From positions 124,001-188,000 of the forward strand of contig JAGAJO010000001.1 in NCBI GenBank assembly GCA_017626015.1: 64,000 bases of DNA. Reading direction: 5' to 3'. The position numbers and the translations under genes are program-made. A model generated the notes under the pieces. That model did not search any database, was not told the origin of the DNA, and worked only from the letters and a program-made list of their open reading frames with translations. The stretch is from Ruminococcus sp. (GTDB taxonomy: Bacteria > Bacillota > Clostridia > Oscillospirales > Ruminococcaceae). Below are positions 7,982 through 18,236 of this stretch, one piece after another; within the stretch, counting starts at the first letter, position 1, and each line of letters starts with the position of its first letter.

Positions 7982-9325
7982 TTATTCATCCTGTGAATCA
8001 TCGTATTCGTCGCCGTATTTTTCAGCCATACGTTTTCTTGCTTCGTTGAGCTTTTTCCTCTGATCCTCTCTCAGCTCGTTCTTGGATCTCTTCTTAGGCT
8101 CGGTATATTCCTCGCCCATTTCCTCCTTTACAGCTTTTCTTACTTCATTGGGATCCTTTCCTGACTGTATCATCTGAGCCTCTGCCATTTTCTGCATGAA
8201 GTTGGTTTTTCCGCTTGCCTTTTCCTTTGCTATATCTCTTTCAACAAGCTCCGCAACATGAGCCGGCGTATAAATCTTATTGAGTACAACAGTCTGGAGC
8301 AAAGCGACAAGTGACGAGTAGCACCAGTAAAGACCCAGTCCCAGAGGATATGAGAAACCGATCCACAGTGAGAACAGCGGCATGATATAAAGGATTATCA
8401 TTGACGATCCCGCAGCCTTTGCCATATCAGGATTGTTTTTCTTCTGGAAATACTGAGATACGACAGTTACCATCAGCTGCAGAACAAAGCAGAGTATAGG
8501 GATTATACAGGTTATTTTTTTCCACGACGGAATGGTTCCCATATAAATTCCGAACAGATCGTAATTGAAATCCTTAGCGTAGTCCTGTATCTCTTCAGAT
8601 ACAACGCCCAGAACGTCGGCATATTCTCCGCCCATATCCTGAGCAAAAACAAACGTCATAAGCTCCGGTCTTGCTTCTATAAGGTTCTGTGAAAAATATT
8701 TTTCGTTCATTACCACTATATCAATATCGTTGTGGAGCTTTATTACCTCGATAAGATTGGTTCTTTCCGTTTTGGAATCAACAGCCTTAGCCGTCTTGGG
8801 ATACTTTTCTTCATCCTTGAAAAGCTTCTCCAGCTGCTTGTAAGGATCCTTTCCGTCCTCCTCGTAGCCCGCTATAAGATCCTCAAGAGTAGTATCGTTG
8901 CCCTTGACCTCGGCAGCCATAACATGAAGATTGGATATAAGCGCATTCGACTGATTTACCTTATCCTTATCAATCCCCGAAACGTAGGTAAGAGGTCCGT
9001 AAATGACAGGTATAAGGGCAAAAAGGATAACCATTGTAATTATCATCGGCAGACAGCTTGCCATTGGATTTACTCCCGCCTTGGCGTAGAGGTTCATCTG
9101 CTCCTCCTGGAGCTTCTGCTGATTTTTTGCATATTTTTTCTGAAGCTTCTTAAGCTCCGGCTGAAGCATGGACATTCTTGCGCTGCTTTTTTGCTGCTTT
9201 ATTTGCAGCGGAAAGGTTATAAGCCTTGTAAGCAGCGTAAAAAGCAGAAGGGCAAGTCCATAATTTCTGCATACATAATAACAGCCCTTCATTATCCAAC
9301 CGAGAGGTATAGCTATAATATTCAT
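7982..9325 (-). CDS. yidC: Membrane protein insertase YidC/Oxa1 family
   Basis: Insertase that moves membrane-protein helices into the bilayer alone or with SecYEG; about 447 residues. The first membrane helix holds the conserved Arg (TLLTRLITFPLQIKQQKSS); a cytosolic coiled hairpin (PELKKLQKKYAKN) and further helices near 88-110, 270-290, 310-335 and 340-355 follow, with a long charged tail after them. There is no lipobox, so it resembles clostridial YidC1 rather than lipoprotein forms. An unusually long extracytoplasmic insertion lies between the first and later helices (about 120-260). The ATG at 9325 is chosen over a TTG three bases earlier because CGGAGG fits its spacing. Confidence 0.93.
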   Translation of the reverse strand: MNIIAIPLGWIMKGCYYVCRNYGLALLLFTLLTRLITFPLQIKQQKSSARMSMLQPELKKLQKKYAKNQQKLQEEQMNLYAKAGVNPMASCLPMIITMVILFALIPVIYGPLTYVSGIDKDKVNQSNALISNLHVMAAEVKGNDTTLEDLIAGYEEDGKDPYKQLEKLFKDEEKYPKTAKAVDSKTERTNLIEVIKLHNDIDIVVMNEKYFSQNLIEARPELMTFVFAQDMGGEYADVLGVVSEEIQDYAKDFNYDLFGIYMGTIPSWKKITCIIPILCFVLQLMVTVVSQYFQKKNNPDMAKAAGSSMIILYIMPLFSLWIGFSYPLGLGLYWCYSSLVALLQTVVLNKIYTPAHVAELVERDIAKEKASGKTNFMQKMAEAQMIQSGKDPNEVRKAVKEEMGEEYTEPKKRSKNELREDQRKKLNEARKRMAEKYGDEYDDSQDE

Positions 9326-9391
9326 CAATTTCCTCCGATAATGTTATTCATTTTACTTTCTTACTCTATATAATATTGTCCCTGATTATTT

Positions 9392-9649
9392 TTAACGGGA
9401 TCTGTTTTTTCTGACTTTAAAATAATCTGCGGTAAATTTATCCGGAACATGATCCACTCCGCCGTCAGACCAGGGATTGCATCTGAGTATCCTCCACACC
9501 GCTAGAATCGTACCCTTTATAAAACCGTGCTTTTCATATGCACAAAGAGCATATTCCGAGCAGGTAGGGTAATATTTGCACCTCGGCGGAAAAAGCGGAC
9601 TTATGAGCTTTCTGTAAAGACTTATCAAAAATTTCGCAATATACTTCAT
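9392..9649 (-). CDS. yidD: Membrane protein insertion efficiency factor YidD
   Basis: Small membrane-associated protein of 85 residues that helps YidC-dependent insertion. It shows the full family signature: an amphipathic N-terminus ([22 protein letters not shown]), then [12 protein letters not shown] and [14 protein letters not shown]. The three conserved cysteines are present. The start lies two bases after the rnpA stop and has little Shine-Dalgarno of its own, so translational coupling to rnpA is likely. Confidence 0.95.
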   Translation of the reverse strand: MKYIAKFLISLYRKLISPLFPPRCKYYPTCSEYALCAYEKHGFIKGTILAVWRILRCNPWSDGGVDHVPDKFTADYFKVRKNRSR

Positions 9650-9651
9650 TA

Positions 9652-10014
9652 TTATCGTTTTTTTCTTACGCCGTCTTTAAAGGATCTGTTCATTTCCTTT
9701 ATCAGCCGTATATCTATAAATCTTTCAACGTCCGAAGATTTTTTTCCGTCTGCTCCTTTTCTTCCCACAAAAACAATATCGTAGCCGATAGGGAGCTTGT
9801 CCTCGCTTAGCCTGTACGCAGCTCTGATTATCCTTTTAACGCGGTTTCTTTCCACCGCTCCTCCATTCTTTTTGCTCACTGTTATACCGAGCCTGTTGTA
9901 TGGACTTTTATTGGGATAAAAATAAACGCACAAAAAATCGTTGGCAGCAAATCTTCCCTTTGTATAGCATCTCTGAAAAGCCCTGTTATCCTTGAGTACC
10001 GTTGTGAAAAGCAT
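9652..10014 (-). CDS. rnpA: Ribonuclease P protein component
   Basis: Protein subunit of RNase P, which removes tRNA 5' leaders together with the RNA subunit. The RNR motif ([14 protein letters not shown]) is intact and follows the normal central strand. The start is placed at the internal ATG at 10014 ([17 protein letters not shown]), giving 120 residues, because GGGAGG lies at proper spacing. An upstream in-frame ATG at 10038 lacks a ribosome site. It forms the rpmH-rnpA-yidD-yidC-jag string. Confidence 0.95.
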   Translation of the reverse strand: MLFTTVLKDNRAFQRCYTKGRFAANDFLCVYFYPNKSPYNRLGITVSKKNGGAVERNRVKRIIRAAYRLSEDKLPIGYDIVFVGRKGADGKKSSDVERFIDIRLIKEMNRSFKDGVRKKR

Positions 10015-10082
10015 AAGGCGACCTCCCGAAAAATGCAAAAAATCCGCTGATCCGAACTTTCATTCCTTTAAAAAAAGATAAA

Positions 10083-10130
10083 GACCTTATACCGTACAAA
10101 GAAGAGCGTTCTTTTTTGCCGGTATAGGTC
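10083..10130 (-). terminator. Attenuator/terminator between rpmH and rnpA
   Basis: GACCTTATACCG (10083-10094) pairs with CGGTATAGGTC (10120-10130) apart from one bulged base. The minus strand continues with a T-rich tail ending in a long T run. Partial termination here would keep rpmH expression above rnpA. Confidence 0.7.
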
Positions 10131-10140
10131 AGCTTATATC

Positions 10141-10275
10141 TTAGTGGCTGAGTCTTGCTCTGCCCTTCGCTCTTCTGCGAGCCAGTACCTTTCTGCCGTT
10201 AGAAGTGGACATTCTCTTCATAAAGCCGTGTACTTTCTTTCTCTGGAGCTTCTTAGGCTGGTAAGTTCTTTTCAT
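10141..10275 (-). CDS. rpmH: 50S ribosomal protein L34
   Basis: A 44-residue, highly basic protein starting [18 protein letters not shown] and ending [10 protein letters not shown], the unmistakable L34 sequence. L34 sits in the large ribosomal subunit and its gene marks the left side of many bacterial origins. GGAGGAT supports the ATG, and a strong promoter lies about 100 bp upstream. Confidence 0.98.
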   Translation of the reverse strand: MKRTYQPKKLQRKKVHGFMKRMSTSNGRKVLARRRAKGRARLSH

Positions 10276-10372
10276 TAAAATTCATCCTCCTTCCAAAAAT
10301 ATGCCTATGCTGTTTTTTATATAGTCAGCATATAAAATATGCATAGTCTGAGCATAACCCTTGTAATTTAAC

Positions 10373-10402
10373 ATTATAGACTATTTACATACTGTTTGTC
10401 AA
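10373..10402 (-). promoter_or_regulatory. Promoter of rpmH
   Basis: Minus-strand TTGACA (10397-10402), 18-bp spacer, TATAAT (10373-10378). Confidence 0.85.
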
Positions 10403-10616
10403 GTGATTTCACAATTTTTTTATAATATTTTTTTTACTTTTTCTGCGCTGCGGCGCCGTTTTACTCTTTAAATCTTAATATTTTATGAAAAAAATTGCAT
10501 ATTTTATTCTATTATTCAATATGTTGTATCTTATGATGATTTTACATTTATATTTAGTATAGCTTTCATCTTAAAATTATTTATTGCTTTTTCTACTATT
10601 TATATATATAGGGGAC

Positions 10617-10645
10617 TTGAATTTTTTTTTATTTTGTGATATAAT
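10617..10645 (+). promoter_or_regulatory. Promoter of dnaA
   Basis: TTGAAT (10617-10622), 17-bp T-rich spacer, TATAAT (10640-10645), about 108 bp before the dnaA start. Confidence 0.8.
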
Positions 10646-10753
10646 CAAATAGAATTGATTATTGTGCCTATTTTGTATTTATTAGTATTATTTTACAGTT
10701 CAAATCAGAGGAAAGAGATAAATCATAAGAAGAAAATCCGGAGGTTTTAAATA

Positions 10754-12127
10754 ATGGAGTCCTTTAACGAAGTATTTTCGGAGGTGCTGAAATACTGTTA
10801 CAGTCTTACAAACGAGCATAAGATAAGCGAGCAGGGCTATAACAGATGGATAAAGGTGCTTGAACCTTATAAGCTTGAAAACAACACTGCGTATCTTCTG
10901 GCGGAATCAGATTTTGTAAAAACTACCGCCCTCAACGCATACGGCGATGCCATAAAAGAAGCCTTTGCATATGTGCTGGGCTTTGACGTTGATCTTAAAA
11001 TTCTGGTAAAATCAAAAAACAATTCCGTGGAGCAGGACGAAGCTCAGATCGAGATAAAAACGGCTGATTTTTCCGAGGACGCAAAAAACAGCCTTACCTT
11101 TGATAATTTCATAAAGGGAAAATCCAACGAGCTTGCATACGCTTTCTGCATCGCTGTTGCAAACAAATACGACAAAAACGGCGACGGAAAGGATACGGAT
11201 CCCAACAAGGTTTTCAATCCTCTGATAATTTACGGAGATTCGGGGCTTGGAAAAACTCATCTTATGAAGGCTATCGAGCATGACGTAAGAAAAAAGAATC
11301 CGGAGCTTAAGATCATTTACACCACAGGAGAATCCTTTATAAACGAGCTTGTCAAGGCTCTTGAATTCAAAGATACCATAAGATTTCATGAAAAATACAG
11401 AAACGCAGATTTCCTGCTGGTAGACGACATTCAGACTATTGCCGGAAAGGACCGTATGCAGGAGGAATTTTTCCATACCTTCAACGATCTTTACAATGCC
11501 GGAAAGCAGATAGTGCTTACATCCGATATAGCTCCCTCAAAAATTTCAAAGCTTCAGAACAGGATTCTCAACAGATTTTCTCTCGGCGTGCAGGTTGACG
11601 TGACTGTGCCTGACTTTGAAACGAGAATGGCTATAGTCAAGAGAAAGGCGGAGCTTCTGGATCTTAAGCTTTCAGACAGCATAGCAAGGATCATTGCCGA
11701 AAAGATCAAAACCAACATACGTCAGCTTGAGGGGACAGTAAACAAAATAAAGGCTCTTACGATGTATACAAACGAAAGTCCGTCAATATCAATGGCTCAG
11801 CGGGTCATCAAGGAGATAATCATTGAAAATCACCCGGCGGAGATCACTGTTGACAGAATACTCAATGAGATAGCGACCGCTTTCGACATTACCGCAGACG
11901 ATATAAAATCCAATCACAGACACGCAAATATCTCCCTTGCAAGAAAAATTGCAATTTACGTTCTTAAGGACGTAAAGGGAATGACATATACCGAAATAGG
12001 CGAAGCTCTGAACAAGAACCACTCGACTATGACTATCCATTATAAGTATGTTGAAAATCTGCTTAAGGAAAACAGTCAGCTTAAGGAAACCGTTGACGAT
12101 ATTATAAAAAATCTTAAGGAAAGATAA
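10754..12127 (+). CDS. dnaA: Chromosomal replication initiator DnaA
   Basis: AAA+ ATPase of 457 residues that binds DnaA boxes and opens the origin. Domain I is at about 1-85. The AAA+ core starts near 130, with Walker A GDSGLGKTH at 161-169 and Walker B FLLVDD at 220-225, then a sensor region. DNA-binding domain IV is about 360-457. The major-groove motif, GRDHTTV in E. coli and B. subtilis, reads N420-K-N-H-S-T-M426 and appears one residue shorter upstream; this is a real departure in the box-reading helix. CCGGAGG precedes the ATG. It stands at the expected place between rpmH and dnaN. Confidence 0.98.
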   Translation: MESFNEVFSEVLKYCYSLTNEHKISEQGYNRWIKVLEPYKLENNTAYLLAESDFVKTTALNAYGDAIKEAFAYVLGFDVDLKILVKSKNNSVEQDEAQIEIKTADFSEDAKNSLTFDNFIKGKSNELAYAFCIAVANKYDKNGDGKDTDPNKVFNPLIIYGDSGLGKTHLMKAIEHDVRKKNPELKIIYTTGESFINELVKALEFKDTIRFHEKYRNADFLLVDDIQTIAGKDRMQEEFFHTFNDLYNAGKQIVLTSDIAPSKISKLQNRILNRFSLGVQVDVTVPDFETRMAIVKRKAELLDLKLSDSIARIIAEKIKTNIRQLEGTVNKIKALTMYTNESPSISMAQRVIKEIIIENHPAEITVDRILNEIATAFDITADDIKSNHRHANISLARKIAIYVLKDVKGMTYTEIGEALNKNHSTMTIHYKYVENLLKENSQLKETVDDIIKNLKER

Positions 12128-12584
12128 TAGGATTATCAACATTTTCAACAGGATTTTCAACAATTGCGGATATAATGAAAACTACATAAATAAGCCGCTG
12201 CGTCATGATAAATAAAAATAAATCAATAATTTAAACAGCTAGGAAAATGTTTTTCAAAGCCGGAATGCTGAAAAAATTCTAAGAGACTTGTAATCAACAA
12301 AAATGTTTAAAGTTTTCATAATTTACTCAACATTTTTTCAACCTTTCAACAGGCGTAAAATCCTTCAAGAATCCTTCAAACTCAAATGTTGAAAGATCCG
12401 AAAGATAAAAGGCGGTATTTCAAGGATCTGTATTGTTTTCAACCAAATCAACACACCCTACTGATACTGCTGAAATATATATTATGATTTCTTTTAATAT
12501 GCTCACGCAGACACTGAAAGTAAAAAATAAGATCAAAAAATAAATTTCGGAAAGGAGTATCCGGGATATCCGGAAAATATCGTT
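12128..12584. other. oriC: Probable oriC: DnaA-box cluster between dnaA and dnaN
   Basis: A 457-bp gene-free region with about eight CAACA-type nonamers: TTATCAACA (12133-12141), TTTTCAACA (12142-12150 and 12154-12162), TAATCAACA (12291-12299), TTTTCAACC (12335-12343), CTTTCAACA (12343-12351), its reverse (12387-12395) and TTTTCAACC (12436-12444). None is the classic TTATCCACA. An AT-rich stretch at about 12200-12240, and again near 12470-12550, could be the unwinding element. Location and box density support oriC. Confidence 0.8.
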
Positions 12585-13691
12585 ATGAAATTTTTGTGCG
12601 CAAAGCAGTCCATATACGACGCAGTTATCAACGTATCGAAAGCAGTGTCGGAAAAATCCACGCTTCCTTCTCTGGAGGGAATAAAATTCAGCCTTAAGGA
12701 TTCTTTGCTTGAACTTACCGGTTATAATCTGGAAATGGGTATAAGAACTTCTATCGCCGTAAACAGCGCCGATAAAGGATCTTTCATCATCAATGCCAGA
12801 CTGTTTTCCGAAATGGTAAAGAAAATGCCCGAGGGAGATATTTTTATAGAAGTATCCGAGGGATATCAGGTTACTATCTCAGGAGGAGCGACAACATATA
12901 ATCTTTTTGCGACAAGCGCTGAGGATTATCCCGAGCTTCCCCAGAAGGACGGGGACATTATGATACCCTTTTCACAGCCCGTACTTAAGGAAATGATAAA
13001 TCAGACCAAGTTTGCCGTTGCGGTAATAGATACAAAACCTATCCTGAAGGGAGAGCTTTTTGAGATCGAGGACGGTAAGCTTACTCTTGCGGCTATAGAC
13101 GGTTACAGACTTGCCGTAAGATACGAGCCGGTGAAATATTCCGATCCTATCAAGTTCGTGGTTCCTGCCAAAACCTTAACGGAGGTCATGGGACTTTTAA
13201 GCGACAACGATGAGGCAACTGTAAATCTTTATCCTTCGAGAAAACACATTATGTTTGAAATAGACGGATATACGGTATATTCCAGACTGCTAGAGGGAGA
13301 ATTTCACCCGTACAGATCCGCTATTCCGTCCAGCTTCTCTACCGAGGTAACAGTGGACAGAAAGGAGCTTATTTCCACGCTGGAAAGAGCGATGCTGCTT
13401 ATCAACGAAAGGACTCCCTCACCGGTAAGATGCTATTTTGAAAATGATCTTATCAGAATAAAATGCTCTACTGAAAGGGGTAAATTCTACGACGAGATAC
13501 CGGCGGATATTTCAGGTCCTGTCATTGAAATAGGATTCAAATGCAGATATCTTCTCGATCCTCTTAAAGTCATCACAGATGATAAGGTAAAGCTTCAGAT
13601 GGGAGGAAGCCTGCTTCCTATGAAAATAGTTCCGTGTCAGGGTGACTCTTATACATATCTTGTGCTGCCTGTAAGGCTTCCTAAGGAATAA
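12585..13691 (+). CDS. dnaN: DNA polymerase III beta subunit (sliding clamp)
   Basis: Ring-shaped processivity clamp of 368 residues, with three repeated clamp domains (about 1-120, 128-245, 247-368). It starts [14 protein letters not shown] and ends in the conserved VLPVRLPKE, where Firmicutes clamps place the peptide-binding pocket. The Shine-Dalgarno directly before the ATG is weak (CCGGA); a better GGAAAGGAG lies some 30 bases upstream, too far to be used. It is the first gene of the dnaN-S4-recF-remB run. Confidence 0.97.
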   Translation: MKFLCAKQSIYDAVINVSKAVSEKSTLPSLEGIKFSLKDSLLELTGYNLEMGIRTSIAVNSADKGSFIINARLFSEMVKKMPEGDIFIEVSEGYQVTISGGATTYNLFATSAEDYPELPQKDGDIMIPFSQPVLKEMINQTKFAVAVIDTKPILKGELFEIEDGKLTLAAIDGYRLAVRYEPVKYSDPIKFVVPAKTLTEVMGLLSDNDEATVNLYPSRKHIMFEIDGYTVYSRLLEGEFHPYRSAIPSSFSTEVTVDRKELISTLERAMLLINERTPSPVRCYFENDLIRIKCSTERGKFYDEIPADISGPVIEIGFKCRYLLDPLKVITDDKVKLQMGGSLLPMKIVPCQGDSYTYLVLPVRLPKE

Positions 13692-13729
13692 TTTATGACT
13701 TTCAAACCTTGATACGGAGAAATGAAACA

Positions 13730-13954
13730 ATGAAATATAACGAAATAGAAGTAAATATAAGATCCGAATTTATAAAGCTGGATTCTCTGCTGAAATATGC
13801 CGGCATAGTGGAAACAGGCGGTATCGGAAAGGAAATTATTTCAGAAGAGCGGATCAAAGTTAACGGCGAGATCTGTACGATGAGAGGGAAAAAGATCCGT
13901 CCCGGTGACAGAGTACAGATAGATGAAATACAAAGTGAGATCGTGGTCAAGTAG
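13730..13954 (+). CDS. yaaA: S4-domain RNA-binding protein (YaaA-type)
   Basis: A 74-residue protein made almost only of an S4 RNA-binding fold ([17 protein letters not shown], then [21 protein letters not shown]). Small S4 proteins of this type sit between dnaN and recF in many Firmicutes and are thought to bind ribosomal RNA; the precise role is unclear. The ATG at 13730 is chosen over an upstream TTG because GGAG lies about 10 bases before it. Its stop touches the recF start with no gap. Confidence 0.9.
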   Translation: MKYNEIEVNIRSEFIKLDSLLKYAGIVETGGIGKEIISEERIKVNGEICTMRGKKIRPGDRVQIDEIQSEIVVK

Positions 13955-15094
13955 ATGTATATTACCAAGCTTTCCGTAGACGGCTTTAAAAATCTGAAAA
14001 AAATAGATTTTGTTCCTCATGAAAGACTTAATATTCTCTGCGGCAGCAACGCTCAGGGCAAAACAAACCTTATAGAGGCTATATGGCTTTGCAGCGGAGC
14101 AAAATCCTTCAGAAATACCAAGGACAGGAGAATGATCGGAGACGGTGAGGAGGCTATGAGCATAAGGCTGGGCTTCAGGGACAGCGTAAGAGATCAGGAT
14201 ATTGTTTTTTCCGCTTCAAGGCAAAATCTTAAGGAAAAAAACGTTACTCTCAACGGTGTAAAGCAGAAAGCTCCGTCAAAGCTTTTCGGTAATCTCAACT
14301 GCGTTATTTTTACTCCTGAGGATCTGGAACTTTCAAAGGGGTCTCCTGAAAAAAGAAGGCAGTTTCTGGATCTTTCAATATCTCAGATAAAAAATTCCTA
14401 CAGCGCCGTAGTGGATAAGTATGAAACGCTGGTGGATCAAAGAAATACGCTGCTTAAAAATATAAATTACGGAAGATCCTCTCCGGAGGAGCTTGAGGTG
14501 TGGGATATACAGCTTGCACAGATGGGAGCTTATATTTCTCTTCTGAGATATAATTATACAAAAAAGCTGAACGTCTATGCGCAAAGGCTGTATGATGAAA
14601 TATCTGAGGGACGTGAAAAGCTGGATATATCCTATTATTCCACTGTTTTTTCCAATCTGGAGGGAAGGACAGATTATGCCGGAGATCTGGCGGGAGAATA
14701 TCTGGAACGTCTTAAAGAAAATACAGAGGACGATCTGAAAGCTGGATTTACTCAAAAGGGAATACACAGAGACGATATAGTCTGCCGGATAAACGGCGCC
14801 CTTGCAAGGGAGGACGCTTCACAGGGTCAGCACAGATCGGTGGCTCTGATTTTAAAGCTTGCGCAGGCGTATATCCTTGAAGAAGAAATCCACGATTTTC
14901 CCTGTATCCTGCTGGACGACGTGCTTTCGGAGCTTGATCTGTCAAGACAGAAATTTGTTATATCGAAGATCCACAATATGCAGGTATTTATAACCTGCTG
15001 TGATATGAATATACCGTTTGATGAAAGATCTCACGGAAAAATGTTTACGATAAAGGACGGACGGCTGAAAAGCCTGAATTTAAAGTCAAAATAA
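13955..15094 (+). CDS. recF: DNA replication and repair protein RecF
   Basis: SMC-like ATPase of 379 residues that helps load RecA at gapped DNA with RecO and RecR. Walker A is GSNAQGKTNLIEA near residues 30-42, the ABC signature region HRDDIVCRINGALAREDASQGQHRSV is near 270-295, and Walker B is CILLDDVLSELD near 315-326. The start codon immediately follows the stop of the S4 gene, so translation is coupled. Confidence 0.96.
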   Translation: MYITKLSVDGFKNLKKIDFVPHERLNILCGSNAQGKTNLIEAIWLCSGAKSFRNTKDRRMIGDGEEAMSIRLGFRDSVRDQDIVFSASRQNLKEKNVTLNGVKQKAPSKLFGNLNCVIFTPEDLELSKGSPEKRRQFLDLSISQIKNSYSAVVDKYETLVDQRNTLLKNINYGRSSPEELEVWDIQLAQMGAYISLLRYNYTKKLNVYAQRLYDEISEGREKLDISYYSTVFSNLEGRTDYAGDLAGEYLERLKENTEDDLKAGFTQKGIHRDDIVCRINGALAREDASQGQHRSVALILKLAQAYILEEEIHDFPCILLDDVLSELDLSRQKFVISKIHNMQVFITCCDMNIPFDERSHGKMFTIKDGRLKSLNLKSK

Positions 15095-15105
15095 AGAGGT
15101 AAGAT

Positions 15106-15366
15106 ATGTTTCTGCATCTGGGCAATAATTTTCTTATAAATACAAGGGACGTTATAGGGATATTCGATATTGAAAATACGTCCGTATCCAAAGCAACAAA
15201 GAAATTTCTTGCGGCGGCGGAAAAAAACGGGAGAGTTGTCTACTGCACCTATGATATGCCTAAAAGCTTTGCGGTGTGTCTTGACAGGGATCTCACTGAA
15301 AAAGTATATATAAGTCAGATGTCCTGTGCAACGCTGCTGAAAAGATTCGGCAGGGGTTACGGATAA
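15106..15366 (+). CDS. remB: RemB-like protein (DUF370)
   Basis: An 86-residue DUF370 protein beginning MFLHLGNNFLINTRDVIGIFD. It occupies the slot of B. subtilis YaaB/RemB between recF and gyrB. RemA relatives form ring-shaped DNA-binding assemblies that control biofilm matrix genes; what RemB-like copies regulate in clostridia is not known to me. AGAGGT precedes the ATG. Confidence 0.88.
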   Translation: MFLHLGNNFLINTRDVIGIFDIENTSVSKATKKFLAAAEKNGRVVYCTYDMPKSFAVCLDRDLTEKVYISQMSCATLLKRFGRGYG

Positions 15367-15406
15367 AAAGGACATATAATAATAATCAAATTAAAAGTAA
15401 AAGGAT

Positions 15407-17458
<2,052 letters not shown>

Positions 17459-17503
17459 GTATGCATAGCTGCGTTCTTTGGTCTGAGAAAGGAAAAATCT
17501 GTT

Positions 17504-18217
17504 TTGGATATTAACGAAAAGAAAACCAATGAAGAGGAGAAGGATCCGACGGAGAATATTCCGGAAGAGGATAACGATATCCTTGAAGAAGCTTATCCGG
17601 AGGAGATCTCTGAGGAGGAAAAAGCTCCGGAGGAGCTTGAAGATGAGGACGCAGGAGAACCGGTCTTAAGCTTTCAGTATGATGTGAAAAACGAGGAGGA
17701 GGAAAAGGCTTTTCTTACCTTCCAGAAAAAATATGTATACAAGCATAATTGGAAGGTAACGGCGGCTTTTTCGGTCGTTGCTGTGCTTTTTCTTGTTTCG
17801 ATCATAAGAAACCCCTCTGGATATCTTAACTGGGTGCTTATGTTTATCTGTCTTTTCATGATCTTTGCAACCTGGTTCAATACCGTGAGAATAAGAAAAT
17901 ATCTTGTATCCGCACTGAAAAATCTTGAGGACGATAAATATATTTTTACGCTTTACGATGACAGGTTCAGGATAGAAACGGTGATAGACGAGGAGGAAAG
18001 CTCCGATGAGGATATGACGCCTATCAAGCCGAGGATAGTAAAGTTTGAGGATATTTCCCTGAACGTTATTGAAAACAGCGAAATGTTTATAATAATACTA
18101 AAAAAAGAAACGATCTACGTTCTTTCAAAGCGTGTTATCAGCGAAGAAAACCAGAAAATTCTCAGGGAAAGCTTTTCCCAGCTGCTTGGCGAGGATTACG
18201 AAAGACGGGAAGATTAA
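17504..18217 (+). CDS. YcxB-like membrane protein
   Basis: A 237-residue protein: a very acidic N-terminal 50 residues, two adjacent membrane helices at roughly 85-125 (WKVTAAFSVVAVLFLVSII, then WVLMFICLFMIFATW), and a C-terminal soluble domain of the YcxB type that tests as a small beta fold in the family. Function is unknown. It starts at a TTG with an AAAGGA site and sits between gyrB and gyrA, 19 bases before gyrA, so it should be co-transcribed with gyrase. Confidence 0.7.
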   Translation: MDINEKKTNEEEKDPTENIPEEDNDILEEAYPEEISEEEKAPEELEDEDAGEPVLSFQYDVKNEEEEKAFLTFQKKYVYKHNWKVTAAFSVVAVLFLVSIIRNPSGYLNWVLMFICLFMIFATWFNTVRIRKYLVSALKNLEDDKYIFTLYDDRFRIETVIDEEESSDEDMTPIKPRIVKFEDISLNVIENSEMFIIILKKETIYVLSKRVISEENQKILRESFSQLLGEDYERRED

Positions 18218-18236
18218 CAGGTAAGGAGTGGGATAA

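Larger units (their letters stand above)
10276..10753. other. rpmH-dnaA intergenic region, origin-proximal
   Basis: A 478-bp stretch, very AT-rich, holding the divergent promoters of rpmH and dnaA. I found no CAACA-type DnaA box here, unlike in the dnaA-dnaN gap. No small gene is visible. Confidence 0.7.
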
